DNA of 64,000 nt, taken from G965204755 sp965243415 (lineage in GTDB: Bacteria; Acidobacteriota; Vicinamibacteria; Marinacidobacterales; Marinacidobacteraceae). Below the pieces are notes generated by a model. The model saw nothing but the letters and a program-made list of their open reading frames with translations. It had not been told where the DNA came from and searched no databases. The DNA lies in contig OZ251549.1 in assembly GCA_965243415.1 (NCBI GenBank), positions 1,860,001 through 1,924,000 of the forward strand, in the 5' to 3' direction. Made by a program: the position numbers and the translations under genes. Below, in pieces: positions 8,309-17,832 of the stretch. Numbering within the stretch: position 1 is the stretch's first letter; each line of letters begins with the position of its first letter.

Positions 8309-11300
8309 TTACTCGTTCGCGACGACGAAGGTGTCGGCGTGGCGGGTCAGGTCGCCCCGGCGGTGGAGGCGTCGGACCGCCGCGGACAGTTTCTTCCGGA
8401 TCTCCGCCCCGGCGTATCCGAAACCGAACTCGCGGGCGGTCTGGGTGACCAGGTCGTCGAGCCCGGCCCCGAAACACTTTTCGGCCACGAGCAGGACCCC
8501 CGCTTCGAGTTCGCTGTCGGCGAGGTGTTCGATCTTCCGGGGGGCACAGTCCGGGGCCGGGCTCCGGGGCGCGGCCGCGCCGTCGGGGGTCGTCCAGAAC
8601 ACCTTCCGCCGGCTCGGGGCGCCGGCGGCCGGCCGGCCGATCCTCCCGGCGCTGCCGTTTCGCAGTTCGAGGTCGAGGCGGGCCTGGATCCGTTTCCCGG
8701 AGCGTCGCAGTCCGTACCGGCTGCGGACGCGTTCGATGATCAGGTCCCGGTGGATCGGGCCTTCGACTTCGACGACCCGGTCCACGAGGCGGGCCATCCG
8801 GGCGGGCGATTCCTCCACCAGGTCCGGGCCGGTCGGCAGGTCGTAGAGGGACGCCTCCCGGTATTCCTCGAAGAGCGCCGGCGAGTTCCCGCTCGCGGGC
8901 CACTCCGCCAAAGGCTCCGGTTCTCCGAGTTCCTGCGGCCAGGTCTCCTCCGTCTCCGTCTCCGGGAGCGCGGGCCGCGCCGGCTCCGGGTTCCCGCCGG
9001 TGTCCGTTCCCGGCGCGTCGGGGTCCGGGTCGGGCCGGGTCGCTCGGCCGCCGGATCCCGGTTCGGCCGCGGTGGTCGGGGGGCGCCGGCGCGATCGGGC
9101 CTGCGCCAGGGCCTCTTCGATCTCGGCGATCCGGGCCTCCGGGTTCTCGACCCAGGCGGTGGACCAGATTCGGTGGATGCGCCAGCCCAGACCCTCGAGG
9201 TGCGCCTGCCGCAGCCGGTCCCGGTCCCGCGCCGCCGGGGCGCTGTGGTAGGTCAGTCCGTCGCATTCGATACCGAGGTCGAAACCCTCCCCCTCTTCGG
9301 CGCGGATGCCGAGGTCGATCCGGTATCCGGCGACGCCGACCTGGGGAACCACCCGGTGGCCGCGGCGGACGAGCGCTTCCAGCACCGCCGCCTCGAAGGG
9401 GGATTCGACTTCGGCGCCTTCGTCCACGGAGGCCGCCGCCTCGAAGGCCTGTTTCGGGTCGGCGGCGTATTCGAGGTAACGCTTCAGCAGCAGCCGGCCC
9501 GGCTGGTCGGCGTTCTCGAGGATCTGCTCGGCCCGGAGGGAATGGACCAGGGTCATCGTCCGGCGCGCCCGGCTCACCGCCACATTCAGCCGCCGCTCGC
9601 CGCCTTCCCGGTTCAGCGGGCCGAATCGCTGGTGCACCTTCCCGGTGGCGACCGTCGGGCCGTAGCCGACGCTCAGGATGATGTGGTCGCGTTCGTCGCC
9701 CTGGACATTCTCCAGGTTCTTGACGAAGAACCGTTCGTGCCGGGTTTCTTCGAACCGCTGGTCGAGATCGCGGCGCTCCAGCCGCCGCCGCGAGAGGAGC
9801 GTGTCGATCCGGTCGGCCTGGGCGCGGGAGAGCGCCACCACGCCGAGGCTCTCGTCGAGCGGCGTCCGCTCCAGGGTCTCGAAGACCCGGTCCACCACCC
9901 GGGCGGCCTCCAGGTCGTTCGTGCGGGAGGCCCCCGCCGCGTACCGGCCCTCCGGGACGAAGACCGAGCGCACGCCCAGCGAGGAGTCGGCGCCGGGGCT
10001 CGGGAAGACCAGGAGGCGGTTCGCGTAGAAGTAGTGGTTCGAGTAGCGGATCAGGTCTTCGTGGCGGCTCCGGTAGTGGACGAGCAGGTGCCCTTCGCGG
10101 ACGCCGTTGCCGACCATGCCGAGCAGGACCTTGAGAATGCTCTCCTGGCCTTCCATCTGGTCCGGGGAGTCCTCGTCTTCGTCGTCGTACGGCCGGTCGT
10201 CTGCTTCCTCGTCGTGGGCGGCGCGGAAGAAACTGGTCGGCGGCAACTGTTTCTCGTCGCCGGCCAGGATGGTGCGGGTGGCGCGGGCGATCGCCGGGAC
10301 CGCGTCCTCCGGGAAGACCTGCGACGCCTCGTCGAAGATCACCGCGTCGAACTCGATCCGGTCGCTCGCGATCGGGCTCCAGGGCAGGTACTGGCTCACC
10401 GCCAGCGGGCTCATCAGCAGGCAGGGTTTCAGCGCCTGGACCACCTGGGGAATGCGGCGGATGAGGCGCCGCACCGCCATCTGCCGGCGTTTCTTCTGCA
10501 ACTCCCGCCGCAGGAGGGAGAGGTTTCCGGCGCGGACATAGGAGAAGTCGGGGTAGTTGCCGAAACAGACGGAGCGGACCCGCCGGCGGTTCGCCTCGAA
10601 TTGGTCCCGGTCGAGTTCCCGGAACCGCTCCCGGAGGTGGTGGTGGTCGGTGAGGTTGAAACCGGCGAGATCGGGATCCGAGGGGCAGAGGTCGTCCAGG
10701 ACCGCGCGGCAGACGCGGCGGCGGATGACCCCGGGGACTTCTTCGGCGTCGTCGGTCGCCGCCCGGATGCGATCCACCAGGCCGGGGCTCAGCAACTGCT
10801 CGAGTTCATGGACGGCGCCCCGGTAGTCGAGCCAGTCGGAAACCGTGGGCGCCAGGCGGGAACGCTCCCCGGCCCAGGCGGTCAGGGCCTCGAAGGAAGT
10901 GTTCCGCCAGTCGTTTCCCGACGGGAGCGCCGGATCGAAGAACGACACCGCGGTATCGGCGGAACCGGCGAGGTCGTTCACCGTTCGCCGGAGTTCGGCG
11001 GCGCGGCGGGTGTACTCGCCGGGGGGTTCCGGCTGGAGGAGATGCTTCGAGAACGACTCGGGCAGGGGGCGCCGGATCGTCTTCGTCGCCGTTTCGGTCC
11101 ATTCGACGGCTTGCCCGACCGCGGCCCAGTCGGTATCGGCGCCGCGGAACCGGGACTCGAAGTCGGCCCGGTGCTTCGGGGCGGCTTCTTCGTCCTCCCG
11201 TTCCATCCGGATCAGCGCCGCCATCCGGTGCACCAGACCGGCGAGCGCGGGGAGGTCGTCCGGCGGTTCCCGCAGGCGGGGGCCGAGGTCGTCCATGACG

Positions 11301-14300
11301 CCGACGAGGGTTCGCAGGGGATCGAGCGCCCGGCCGGCCGCCGCCACCAGTTCGGTCGGGGTGGGAGCGGCGGCCCGGGAGGGGCCGGCGGGACGGGGGC
11401 GCGGCGCCGGGGAATCGGCCTCCTCGTCGGGGACCTCGGCGAGGGGTCGGAGCGCGTCGCATGCAGAAAGGGCGGCGCGCAGCCGTTCGAGGCACTTCCG
11501 CGCGGCCGACAGCGTGACCTGCAGTTCGTCGTGCCGGGTTTCGTCGGTCAGGGCGCGGCGCAGGGCCGGGTCCCCGGGCCAGCGGGCGGCGGCTTCCTCC
11601 GTCCGGTCGAGGTCGCCGGCGAGGGCGTCGCAGTCGGTCTCCCGGCCCCGGAACCGGGAGCCGAGGATCCGTTCGCATTCCTTCGCTTCCTGTTTCCACT
11701 CGTTTCGCCGGTACTGCAGCGCGAGGGCGTCCGCGACGACGGCGCTCCATTCCTCCGGGGTCCGCTTCCGGCTCGACTTCCCGACGCCGCGCAGCGCCTT
11801 CCGGTCGCGGTTGTACGAGAAGAAGTGGAGCAGCGGGCCGCCCCGACCGGTGTAGTCGTCGCGGAATCGGCGGAGCATCGCGCGGTCCACCACCGAGAGG
11901 ATCTCCTCGTCGAAGTCGGCGAAGACCTTCGCTTCCGCGGCCCGCAGGTCCCGGAGTCGATCCCGGAGTTTCCCGAGTCGGGCGCGCGCTTCCGCGACCC
12001 CGTTCCGGCGGAGCCATTCCCGGGGTACCGGGAAGAGGTCCACCAGGTCGTTCGCGCCGGCGATCGCTTCGACGAAGTCGGGGACCGTCCCGCGCGATTC
12101 CCCCGGAAGGAGGGCGTCCAGGCGTTCGAGGTGACCGGTCGTTTCGCGCGCCGCCGCCTCGAGTTCGTCGCGCCGGTCGAGGCGGGCCCGGGGATCGGGC
12201 AGCACGCGCTCCCGCCACTCGGGGCCGAAGAGCCCTTCGAGCGCGCCGGCGTCGGCTTCGACCCGCTGCAACTCTCCCGCGATCGCCGACCAGTCCGCTT
12301 CCGGCCGCGACTCGCCGAAGGCCTCGCGCGCCGCCTGCTGCAGTTCGTTCTGCGTGTTCCGGCGTTCCCCCTGTTCGTCGGCGAGGCGCCGCAGACGCGG
12401 CAGCGCCTCGGGCCGGAGCCAGACCGGCGGCACGCCGACGCCGGTCGAAAGATGGTCGAGGAGATCGGCGGCGGCGGAGATCGCGGCGGCGTTCGCGGGC
12501 TCCGGGATCCCGGCCCAGGCGAACCCCGGGGCGGCGCCGGCGCGGGCGCGGGGGACCGCGTCCCCCAGGGCGTCCATCGCCCTCCGGATCGTGTCGGCGA
12601 GCCCGAGCGACGCCTTCCCGGCCCGCAGTCCCCGCCAGACGCTCGTTTCGTGCTCGCGGAACGGCTGCGGGCGGCGGCTCAGGCGGGAGGCTGCTTCTTC
12701 GATGCGCTCGCAGCGGGCCGCATCCAGGGTCGCCAGGTCCCCGACCTCGAACTCCACATCGGGAAGGTCGCGGACGCGGGCGAAATCACCCTGCACCCGG
12801 AACACCGAGCGTCCGAGAGGCCGGCGCACCCGGTGCAGCGCGCGGACGAATCGGTTCAGGTCGTCCCGGCGGCTTTCGAGTTCCTCGTAGCGGAAGGGGT
12901 CGCCCTTCCCTCGCCGCGGGTCCTCGATCGACTCCTTCAACTGGGCGTACACCGACGCCTTGCGGCCGCGTTCGCTGTGGAGATCGAGACAGAAGACGCC
13001 CAGGCCGCAGTCGTCGAGCCGCCGCTTCACGACATCGAGCGCGGCGGTCTTCTCGCTCACGAACAGGACGCGTTTCCCGTCGGCGAGGAGGCCGGCGATC
13101 ATGTTCGTGATGGTCTGGCTCTTCCCGGTGCCGGGCGGGCCGTGGATCACCTGGTCGCAGTCGCCCCGGCGCGCCATCTCGATAGCCCGCAGTTGACTGA
13201 AGTCGGCGTCCACGACCGTGTACTGGTCGCGGACTTTCAGCAGGTCGTCGAGTTTCCCTCCGGCGAGTTCGTCGTCCTTCGGCAGGGCGCTCGGCGCGGC
13301 GGCGTCGGGGACGGATTCCCCGGTCGGCGGGCGGCCGCCGGCGAGCCGGAGGACCAGCGGGTGTTCCACGCCCTGGGCGCGCATCCGCTCCAGATCCTCG
13401 TACATCGCCAGTTTGGAGAAGGCGAAGGCGCCGAGGGAGATGTCCGGGGTGACCGTCCAGCCCCGCTCCGCCGCTTTCTCCTCCACGGCGGCGAGATACT
13501 CGGGGAGGCCCTGTTCCTCGTACTCGGGCATCTCGAACTCGAATCGCTTCTTCAGCAGGTATGCCAGCGTGATATTCGCTTCCACCTCGTCGTTCTCGCG
13601 CTTGAGGTACCAGGGGCCGACGACGGATTCCCGTTCCAGGTCGCAGGGAATGAGCGCCAGCGGGGACTCCGCCGGTTTCCCGTCCACATCGGTCCAGCCG
13701 AGGAAGCCCACGGCCAGGAAGAGGACATTCAGGCCCTGTTCCTCCTCCCACTCCCGGTCCTTGCGGCGGAGGACGGTCAGGCGCTTGCGGAGGTCGACCG
13801 GCTCGAGATCGGTCCGAATCGCACCCGAGCGGCGGCCGGCGGCGCGGCCTTCGTCGAGTTCCACGAATCGCCATCTCCGGGTCGGCGCGCTGTCGAGCCA
13901 GTCGGAGACCTCGTCCGGTGTCGTGTCCCGGAACGGGACCGCCGATCGTCCTTCGCGGAAGTAGAGGAGTCGGTTGCGCCGGTCGAGTTGGAGGAGTTTC
14001 TCCTGCCAGCGGCCGAGCGTCGCCGCGACTCTCGGGTCGGGTCCGGGGTCTGCGGCGGCGACTTCCGGTTCGGGCCGGGGGTCTGCGGCGGCGACTTCCG
14101 GTTCGGGCCGGGGGTCCGTGGCGGCGACTTCCGGTTCGGGCCCGGGGTCTGCGGCGGGGACTTCCGGGTCGGGCCCGGGGTCTGCGGCGGCGACTTCCGG
14201 GTCGGGCCCGGGGTCCGCGGTCGGTTCCGGCCGGTATTCGGGAGGCGTGGCCGAAAACCCGGGAGGAGGAGTCCACGGCACTCCCGGTCGGGGCGTGCGG

Positions 14301-14320
14301 GGAGGCCGCTTTCTCGACAT
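8309..14320 (-). CDS. DUF4011 / SF1 helicase / Vsr-like nuclease defence protein
   Basis: A 2,003-residue protein. Residues 1-100 are disordered, with six copies of an 11-residue D-P-G-P-D-P-E-V-A-A-A unit. A DUF4011-type start follows (LGRWQEKLLQLDRRNRLLYF, about 100). Walker A GPPGTGKSQTITNMI is at about 395, Walker B VIFDEASQ at about 1327, GDEKQLPP at about 1355 and the motif VI region LNVAVSRARRTM at about 1583: an SF1 (Upf1-like) helicase. A Vsr/REase_MTES_1575-like nuclease segment (YRIDLGI, then LGIECDGLTYH) lies at about 1665-1740, and DUF3320-like repeats close the protein. From memory this is the single-protein architecture called Hhe in defence surveys. The gene lies 68 bases downstream of a methyltransferase-nuclease gene in the same direction, suggesting a two-gene system acting on foreign DNA. 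Confidence 0.88.
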   Translation of the reverse strand: MSRKRPPRTPRPGVPWTPPPGFSATPPEYRPEPTADPGPDPEVAAADPGPDPEVPAADPGPEPEVAATDPRPEPEVAAADPRPEPEVAAADPGPDPRVAATLGRWQEKLLQLDRRNRLLYFREGRSAVPFRDTTPDEVSDWLDSAPTRRWRFVELDEGRAAGRRSGAIRTDLEPVDLRKRLTVLRRKDREWEEEQGLNVLFLAVGFLGWTDVDGKPAESPLALIPCDLERESVVGPWYLKRENDEVEANITLAYLLKKRFEFEMPEYEEQGLPEYLAAVEEKAAERGWTVTPDISLGAFAFSKLAMYEDLERMRAQGVEHPLVLRLAGGRPPTGESVPDAAAPSALPKDDELAGGKLDDLLKVRDQYTVVDADFSQLRAIEMARRGDCDQVIHGPPGTGKSQTITNMIAGLLADGKRVLFVSEKTAALDVVKRRLDDCGLGVFCLDLHSERGRKASVYAQLKESIEDPRRGKGDPFRYEELESRRDDLNRFVRALHRVRRPLGRSVFRVQGDFARVRDLPDVEFEVGDLATLDAARCERIEEAASRLSRRPQPFREHETSVWRGLRAGKASLGLADTIRRAMDALGDAVPRARAGAAPGFAWAGIPEPANAAAISAAADLLDHLSTGVGVPPVWLRPEALPRLRRLADEQGERRNTQNELQQAAREAFGESRPEADWSAIAGELQRVEADAGALEGLFGPEWRERVLPDPRARLDRRDELEAAARETTGHLERLDALLPGESRGTVPDFVEAIAGANDLVDLFPVPREWLRRNGVAEARARLGKLRDRLRDLRAAEAKVFADFDEEILSVVDRAMLRRFRDDYTGRGGPLLHFFSYNRDRKALRGVGKSSRKRTPEEWSAVVADALALQYRRNEWKQEAKECERILGSRFRGRETDCDALAGDLDRTEEAAARWPGDPALRRALTDETRHDELQVTLSAARKCLERLRAALSACDALRPLAEVPDEEADSPAPRPRPAGPSRAAAPTPTELVAAAGRALDPLRTLVGVMDDLGPRLREPPDDLPALAGLVHRMAALIRMEREDEEAAPKHRADFESRFRGADTDWAAVGQAVEWTETATKTIRRPLPESFSKHLLQPEPPGEYTRRAAELRRTVNDLAGSADTAVSFFDPALPSGNDWRNTSFEALTAWAGERSRLAPTVSDWLDYRGAVHELEQLLSPGLVDRIRAATDDAEEVPGVIRRRVCRAVLDDLCPSDPDLAGFNLTDHHHLRERFRELDRDQFEANRRRVRSVCFGNYPDFSYVRAGNLSLLRRELQKKRRQMAVRRLIRRIPQVVQALKPCLLMSPLAVSQYLPWSPIASDRIEFDAVIFDEASQVFPEDAVPAIARATRTILAGDEKQLPPTSFFRAAHDEEADDRPYDDEDEDSPDQMEGQESILKVLLGMVGNGVREGHLLVHYRSRHEDLIRYSNHYFYANRLLVFPSPGADSSLGVRSVFVPEGRYAAGASRTNDLEAARVVDRVFETLERTPLDESLGVVALSRAQADRIDTLLSRRRLERRDLDQRFEETRHERFFVKNLENVQGDERDHIILSVGYGPTVATGKVHQRFGPLNREGGERRLNVAVSRARRTMTLVHSLRAEQILENADQPGRLLLKRYLEYAADPKQAFEAAASVDEGAEVESPFEAAVLEALVRRGHRVVPQVGVAGYRIDLGIRAEEGEGFDLGIECDGLTYHSAPAARDRDRLRQAHLEGLGWRIHRIWSTAWVENPEARIAEIEEALAQARSRRRPPTTAAEPGSGGRATRPDPDPDAPGTDTGGNPEPARPALPETETEETWPQELGEPEPLAEWPASGNSPALFEEYREASLYDLPTGPDLVEESPARMARLVDRVVEVEGPIHRDLIIERVRSRYGLRRSGKRIQARLDLELRNGSAGRIGRPAAGAPSRRKVFWTTPDGAAAPRSPAPDCAPRKIEHLADSELEAGVLLVAEKCFGAGLDDLVTQTAREFGFGYAGAEIRKKLSAAVRRLHRRGDLTRHADTFVVANE
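14027..14221. repeat. 33-bp tandem repeat, about six units, inside the helicase gene
   Basis: In-frame units encode 11 residues (D-P-G-P-D-P-E-V-A-A-A with E/R and D/E variants) in the N-terminal linker of the helicase-nuclease protein. Unit number should be easily variable. Confidence 0.9.
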
Positions 14321-14388
14321 GCCGATTTCGGGCGGGGAAGTCTATGGGACGGGGCGGCCGGCGCCGGCCCTCCCGGCCCGGTTCGGCC

Positions 14389-15975
14389 CTACGGGGTGAA
14401 GTCCAGGCGGGCGGGGCGGCTCGTGTCGTAGTCGGCGGCGGGTTCCCGGACTTCGCCGTCAGCGGACGATCCGCCGGCGGCGGGCGACGACCCGCCGTGG
14501 GCGGGGGACGATTCCCCGGCGGGTTCGAGCAGGGTCGGCGTCTCCAGGAAGGTGCGGCGTTCCCGGCCGGTCAGGGGGTCGGCGAGGGGCGGGAGGTCGG
14601 GCGTCTTTCCGGCGAAGTGCTCCTCGATGCTCCAGAAGGAGAACCGGGGGTACTCGCGGGAACTGCCCGCCAGCCGGAAGGAGCCCAGTTTCGCGGCCTC
14701 GGCCCTCATCCCGGCGGTGGCGTTCGGCTTCATCGTGAGGAAAACGCCGGCGACCGCCCGGTTCTCGGGGTCGTCCAGGGTCCGGGCGAAGGCGCGTACC
14801 GAGTCCATGGTGAAGGCTCCGCTCTTCACCTGCGCCAGCACCCCCCGGTAGTCGAAACCCTCGACTTCGTTCAGGAACTTGCCGCGGCCGTCCACCCCGC
14901 CGTCGCCGGTCTTCCCTTCGTTCGGCGCCAGGCCGAAGATCAGGTTCACCGCCCAGGCCTCGAACCGGAATCGGTCGTTCGCCGCCATCCGCACCGCGTC
15001 CTTCATACGGGTCGGGAACCCCTCGATGTTGACCCGGCCGCCGGCGAGGGGCTGGAGGCGTTTGTGGATCACATGATAGACCGCGAACGGCGAGACATCT
15101 ATGCCGGCCCACCGGCGGTTTTCGCGGATCGCGGCGACCATCGTGGTGCCGCAGCCGCAGAACGGGTCGAGCACCAGGTCGCCCTCGTTGCTGGAGGCGC
15201 GGATGATGCGCTGCAGCAGCGCCACCGGTTTCTGGGTCGGGTAACCCAGTTTCTCCCGCGAGAAACTCTCGATCATGATGGAGTGGAGTTTGTCGGGGGC
15301 GCTGCAGTTCCAGGTGTCCTCGAGGGGGATGCCGGGGCCGGTCGGTTTCCCGCCGCCGCGGCGGCGGTAGCCCTGCGGGTACGGCAGGTATTCCTTGTGG
15401 AAGGTGGGCGGGCCGCCGTTCCCGTAGTAGAGGATGGTGTCGTGGTTGCGGATCCAGCCGTGCTTCCTGGTCTTGAAACCGGATACCCAGCCGATCCTCC
15501 AGACGATCTCGTTGCGGAAGTTCACCGCGCCGAAGACCGCGTCCATGACGATCTTCAGGTAGTGGGAGGCGGTCGGGTCGCAGTGCAGGTAGATGCTGCC
15601 GGTCGGTTTCAGGATACGCTGCGCTTCGACGAGCCGTTCCGCCAGGTAGGCGAGGTAGGCGAGCATTCCCGAGGGGCCGAGGACGAGTTGCAGACCCTCC
15701 ACTGCGTCGGCGACGCGGCCGGTGCGGTTCGTCAACGCGCGCACCCGCCGGACGGCGCGCTCGTCCCAGTGCCAGGTGTCCTCGAAGGCCAGGAACTCGT
15801 TGGAGCGGCCTTCCGGGTCCGGGTCGCCGCCGAAGATGATGTTGTAATCGCGTTTGGAGTTGAACGGCGGATCGAGGTAGATCAGGTCCACCTGTTCCGG
15901 GCGCCAGCGGGACATCACCTCCAGGCAGTCGCCGAAATAGACGGTCCCGGGAACGACGGACTCGATGAGGTTCAT
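14389..15975 (-). CDS. Beta-class DNA methyltransferase fused to Mrr-like nuclease domain
   Basis: A 528-residue protein. Motif IV IYLDPPFNSKRDYN (about residue 34) precedes motif I DPFCGCGTTMVAA (about 272), the order of beta-class amino-methyltransferases (N6-adenine or N4-cytosine). The C-terminal third holds GKTGDGGVDGRGKF (about 355) and VLAQVKSGAF (about 382), the D...Q-x-K pattern of Mrr-family PD-(D/E)xK nucleases. The last 45 residues are Gly/Ser-rich. So one chain could both modify and cut, or the nuclease-like part may sense modified DNA. It precedes the DUF4011-helicase-nuclease gene by 68 bases on the same strand, with a TAGACT -10 box about 340 bases upstream. The recognition site cannot be read from sequence. 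The start ATG at 15975 gives MNLIESVVPGTVYFGDC, a normal methyltransferase start. Confidence 0.85.
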   Translation of the reverse strand: MNLIESVVPGTVYFGDCLEVMSRWRPEQVDLIYLDPPFNSKRDYNIIFGGDPDPEGRSNEFLAFEDTWHWDERAVRRVRALTNRTGRVADAVEGLQLVLGPSGMLAYLAYLAERLVEAQRILKPTGSIYLHCDPTASHYLKIVMDAVFGAVNFRNEIVWRIGWVSGFKTRKHGWIRNHDTILYYGNGGPPTFHKEYLPYPQGYRRRGGGKPTGPGIPLEDTWNCSAPDKLHSIMIESFSREKLGYPTQKPVALLQRIIRASSNEGDLVLDPFCGCGTTMVAAIRENRRWAGIDVSPFAVYHVIHKRLQPLAGGRVNIEGFPTRMKDAVRMAANDRFRFEAWAVNLIFGLAPNEGKTGDGGVDGRGKFLNEVEGFDYRGVLAQVKSGAFTMDSVRAFARTLDDPENRAVAGVFLTMKPNATAGMRAEAAKLGSFRLAGSSREYPRFSFWSIEEHFAGKTPDLPPLADPLTGRERRTFLETPTLLEPAGESSPAHGGSSPAAGGSSADGEVREPAADYDTSRPARLDFTP

Positions 15976-16344
15976 GGGAGTGTCAGGCGATGTTCAGCGG
16001 GGATCCAGGGAGTCGGTTCGGGCACCGGGCGTCGGAAGCGATTCACGGCGGAGCGGGTGGGCGGTTCGGGCGGTCGGCGCGAATACCGCCGGGTCGGGCG
16101 AGCGGGTCGCCGGCGTCGGGCGGGCCGCGTCGGCGAGCCGTTTCGAACGCCGCGAAGCCGGGAAGGGTCGGCGCCCCGGCGCCCGGGTCGAATCGCCCGC
16201 GTACCCTTCCGGCCCGCCGCCCGGCCCGCGGTGTCGGCGCCGCGACGGGAGCCGACCCGGAGTCGGGAACGGTCGCGCCGCCTTGCTCCCCCTCGCCTCC
16301 CGAACCCGGTGGCGAGTCTAGCCGACCGGCGGGAACGGAACCCG
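15976..16344. other. 369-bp divergent intergenic region
   Basis: It separates the methyltransferase (minus) from the glycosyltransferase (plus). It holds one -10-like hexamer, TAGACT, read on the minus strand at 16315-16320, which could serve the methyltransferase through a long leader. I see no gene. Confidence 0.5.
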
Positions 16345-17772
16345 ATGGGAGCGCTGCCGGGCGAACGCCGGCTCACCGCGCTCGCCGCGGCCTGGACGGT
16401 GGCCGCCGCCGGGCTGGCGCTGCTCTTCGCCTCCGGGTTCCGCGGGCCCTTCGCGTTCGTCGCGCAGGTGGCGCTCTACGCGGTCCTGTTCGCGCTGCTC
16501 CTGCCGGTGCTGGCGCCGGCGCTGCGCCGCCCGGAGCGGAACGACGATGCGCTCCCGGCCGGCCGGAGCCGCGCGCGCCGACTGGTGATCGTCCTGGCGG
16601 CGGCGGCGCTGGGGCGGGGGTTCCTGCTCGCCGCCCCGCCGACGCTCTCCGGCGATCTGTACCGGATGGTCTGGGAAGGGCAGGTGGTCGCCGCCGGTCA
16701 GGACCCCTGGCGCCTCCCGCCGGCCGCGCCCGAATTGGCCCCGCTGCGGGAACGGCTGCCGGAGATCCGGGAGCGCGTCGAGTACTGGAAGTTGCCGGCG
16801 ATCTACCCGCCGGGAGCGCAGTGGTTCGCCGCCGCGGTGACCTCGATCTCCCCCCGCCCGGCGGCGCTGAAGGGCGCCCTGCTGCTCGCCGAAGCGGCGC
16901 TCGTCGGAGCGCTGTTGCTGCTCCTGCGGCGGCGCGGCCTCGATCCGCTGCTGGTGGTCGCCTATGCGTGGAACCCGCTGCCCCTCGTGGAGATCGCCGG
17001 TTCCGGGCACGGCGACATCCTCGGCGTCGCCCTCGTCGCCTGGGCGCTCGTCGCCGCAGCTGCCGGGCGGCCGCTCGCCGCCGCCGCGCTCGGGGCCGTT
17101 TCCGGAACGGTGAAGTTCGCCGGTTTCGCCATGCTGCCCTTCCTGCTCCGCGCCGCCGCCGGCGTGCGCCGCCGGATAGCGATGGCCCTCGTCGCGGTCG
17201 TCGCCGCGGCGGCGGTCGTCGCGCCCTTCGTCGTGGCCGGCGGGGCGGTCGGCGGGGCGGTCGGCGGCCTCCGGGAACGCTTCGCGGAGTTCGCCTTCAG
17301 TCTCGGCCACTACCTCCGCCACTGGCAGTTCAACGAGAGTCTCTTCCTGCCGCTCGAAGCCGCGCTCGGCGCCGCCGCCCGCCCGGTCGCCGGGGCACTG
17401 TTCGCGGCGGTCTTCCTCGCGCTCGCCCTCCGCCGCCCGGCGCTCCCGCCGAGCCTCGCCTTCGCCCTCCTCGCCGGCAGCGTTTTCTTGCTCTCCCCCA
17501 CCGCGCATCCCTGGTACCTGCTCTGGTGCCTCCCGTTCCTCGTCCTCCACCCGGAACGCCGCGCCCTCTTCCTCTCCGCCCTCGCCCTCGGTTTCACGAC
17601 CGTCCTCAGTTACCACCCGTTCTGGACGACCCCGCCCGGCGAACCGTGGAACCTCCCCCTCGGCCTCCGCCTGCTGGAATACCTGCCCGTCGCCGCCCTC
17701 GCCCTCGTCGCCCACCGTCGCGCCGCCCGCCGTCGCGCCGCCGAACGAGTCCGGGAAACCGAGATAGGCTGA
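16345..17772 (+). CDS. GT-C membrane glycosyltransferase (GT87/mannosyltransferase-like)
   Basis: A 475-residue multi-pass membrane protein with about ten hydrophobic segments. An early loop carries LSGDLYRMVWEGQVVAAGQDPW (SGD acid motif near residue 100), followed by IYPPGAQWFAA, the arrangement of GT87/DUF2029-type enzymes that transfer hexose from a polyprenyl-phosphate donor outside the inner membrane. Late segments (LLSPTAHPWYLLWCLPFL) also fit. Open frame extends far upstream, but that part is Arg/Pro noise, so I use the ATG at 16345, which follows a purine-rich GGGAACGGAA. The lipid-sugar donor could come from the mannose-phosphate synthase at 37.1 kb. The acceptor is unknown. Confidence 0.75.
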   Translation: MGALPGERRLTALAAAWTVAAAGLALLFASGFRGPFAFVAQVALYAVLFALLLPVLAPALRRPERNDDALPAGRSRARRLVIVLAAAALGRGFLLAAPPTLSGDLYRMVWEGQVVAAGQDPWRLPPAAPELAPLRERLPEIRERVEYWKLPAIYPPGAQWFAAAVTSISPRPAALKGALLLAEAALVGALLLLLRRRGLDPLLVVAYAWNPLPLVEIAGSGHGDILGVALVAWALVAAAAGRPLAAAALGAVSGTVKFAGFAMLPFLLRAAAGVRRRIAMALVAVVAAAAVVAPFVVAGGAVGGAVGGLRERFAEFAFSLGHYLRHWQFNESLFLPLEAALGAAARPVAGALFAAVFLALALRRPALPPSLAFALLAGSVFLLSPTAHPWYLLWCLPFLVLHPERRALFLSALALGFTTVLSYHPFWTTPPGEPWNLPLGLRLLEYLPVAALALVAHRRAARRRAAERVRETEIG

Positions 17773-17832
17773 CGGCAGGTGGAGGGGGCGATACCCCCGC
17801 ATCGCGCGACTCGTGATCCCGGAGGAAATCCC

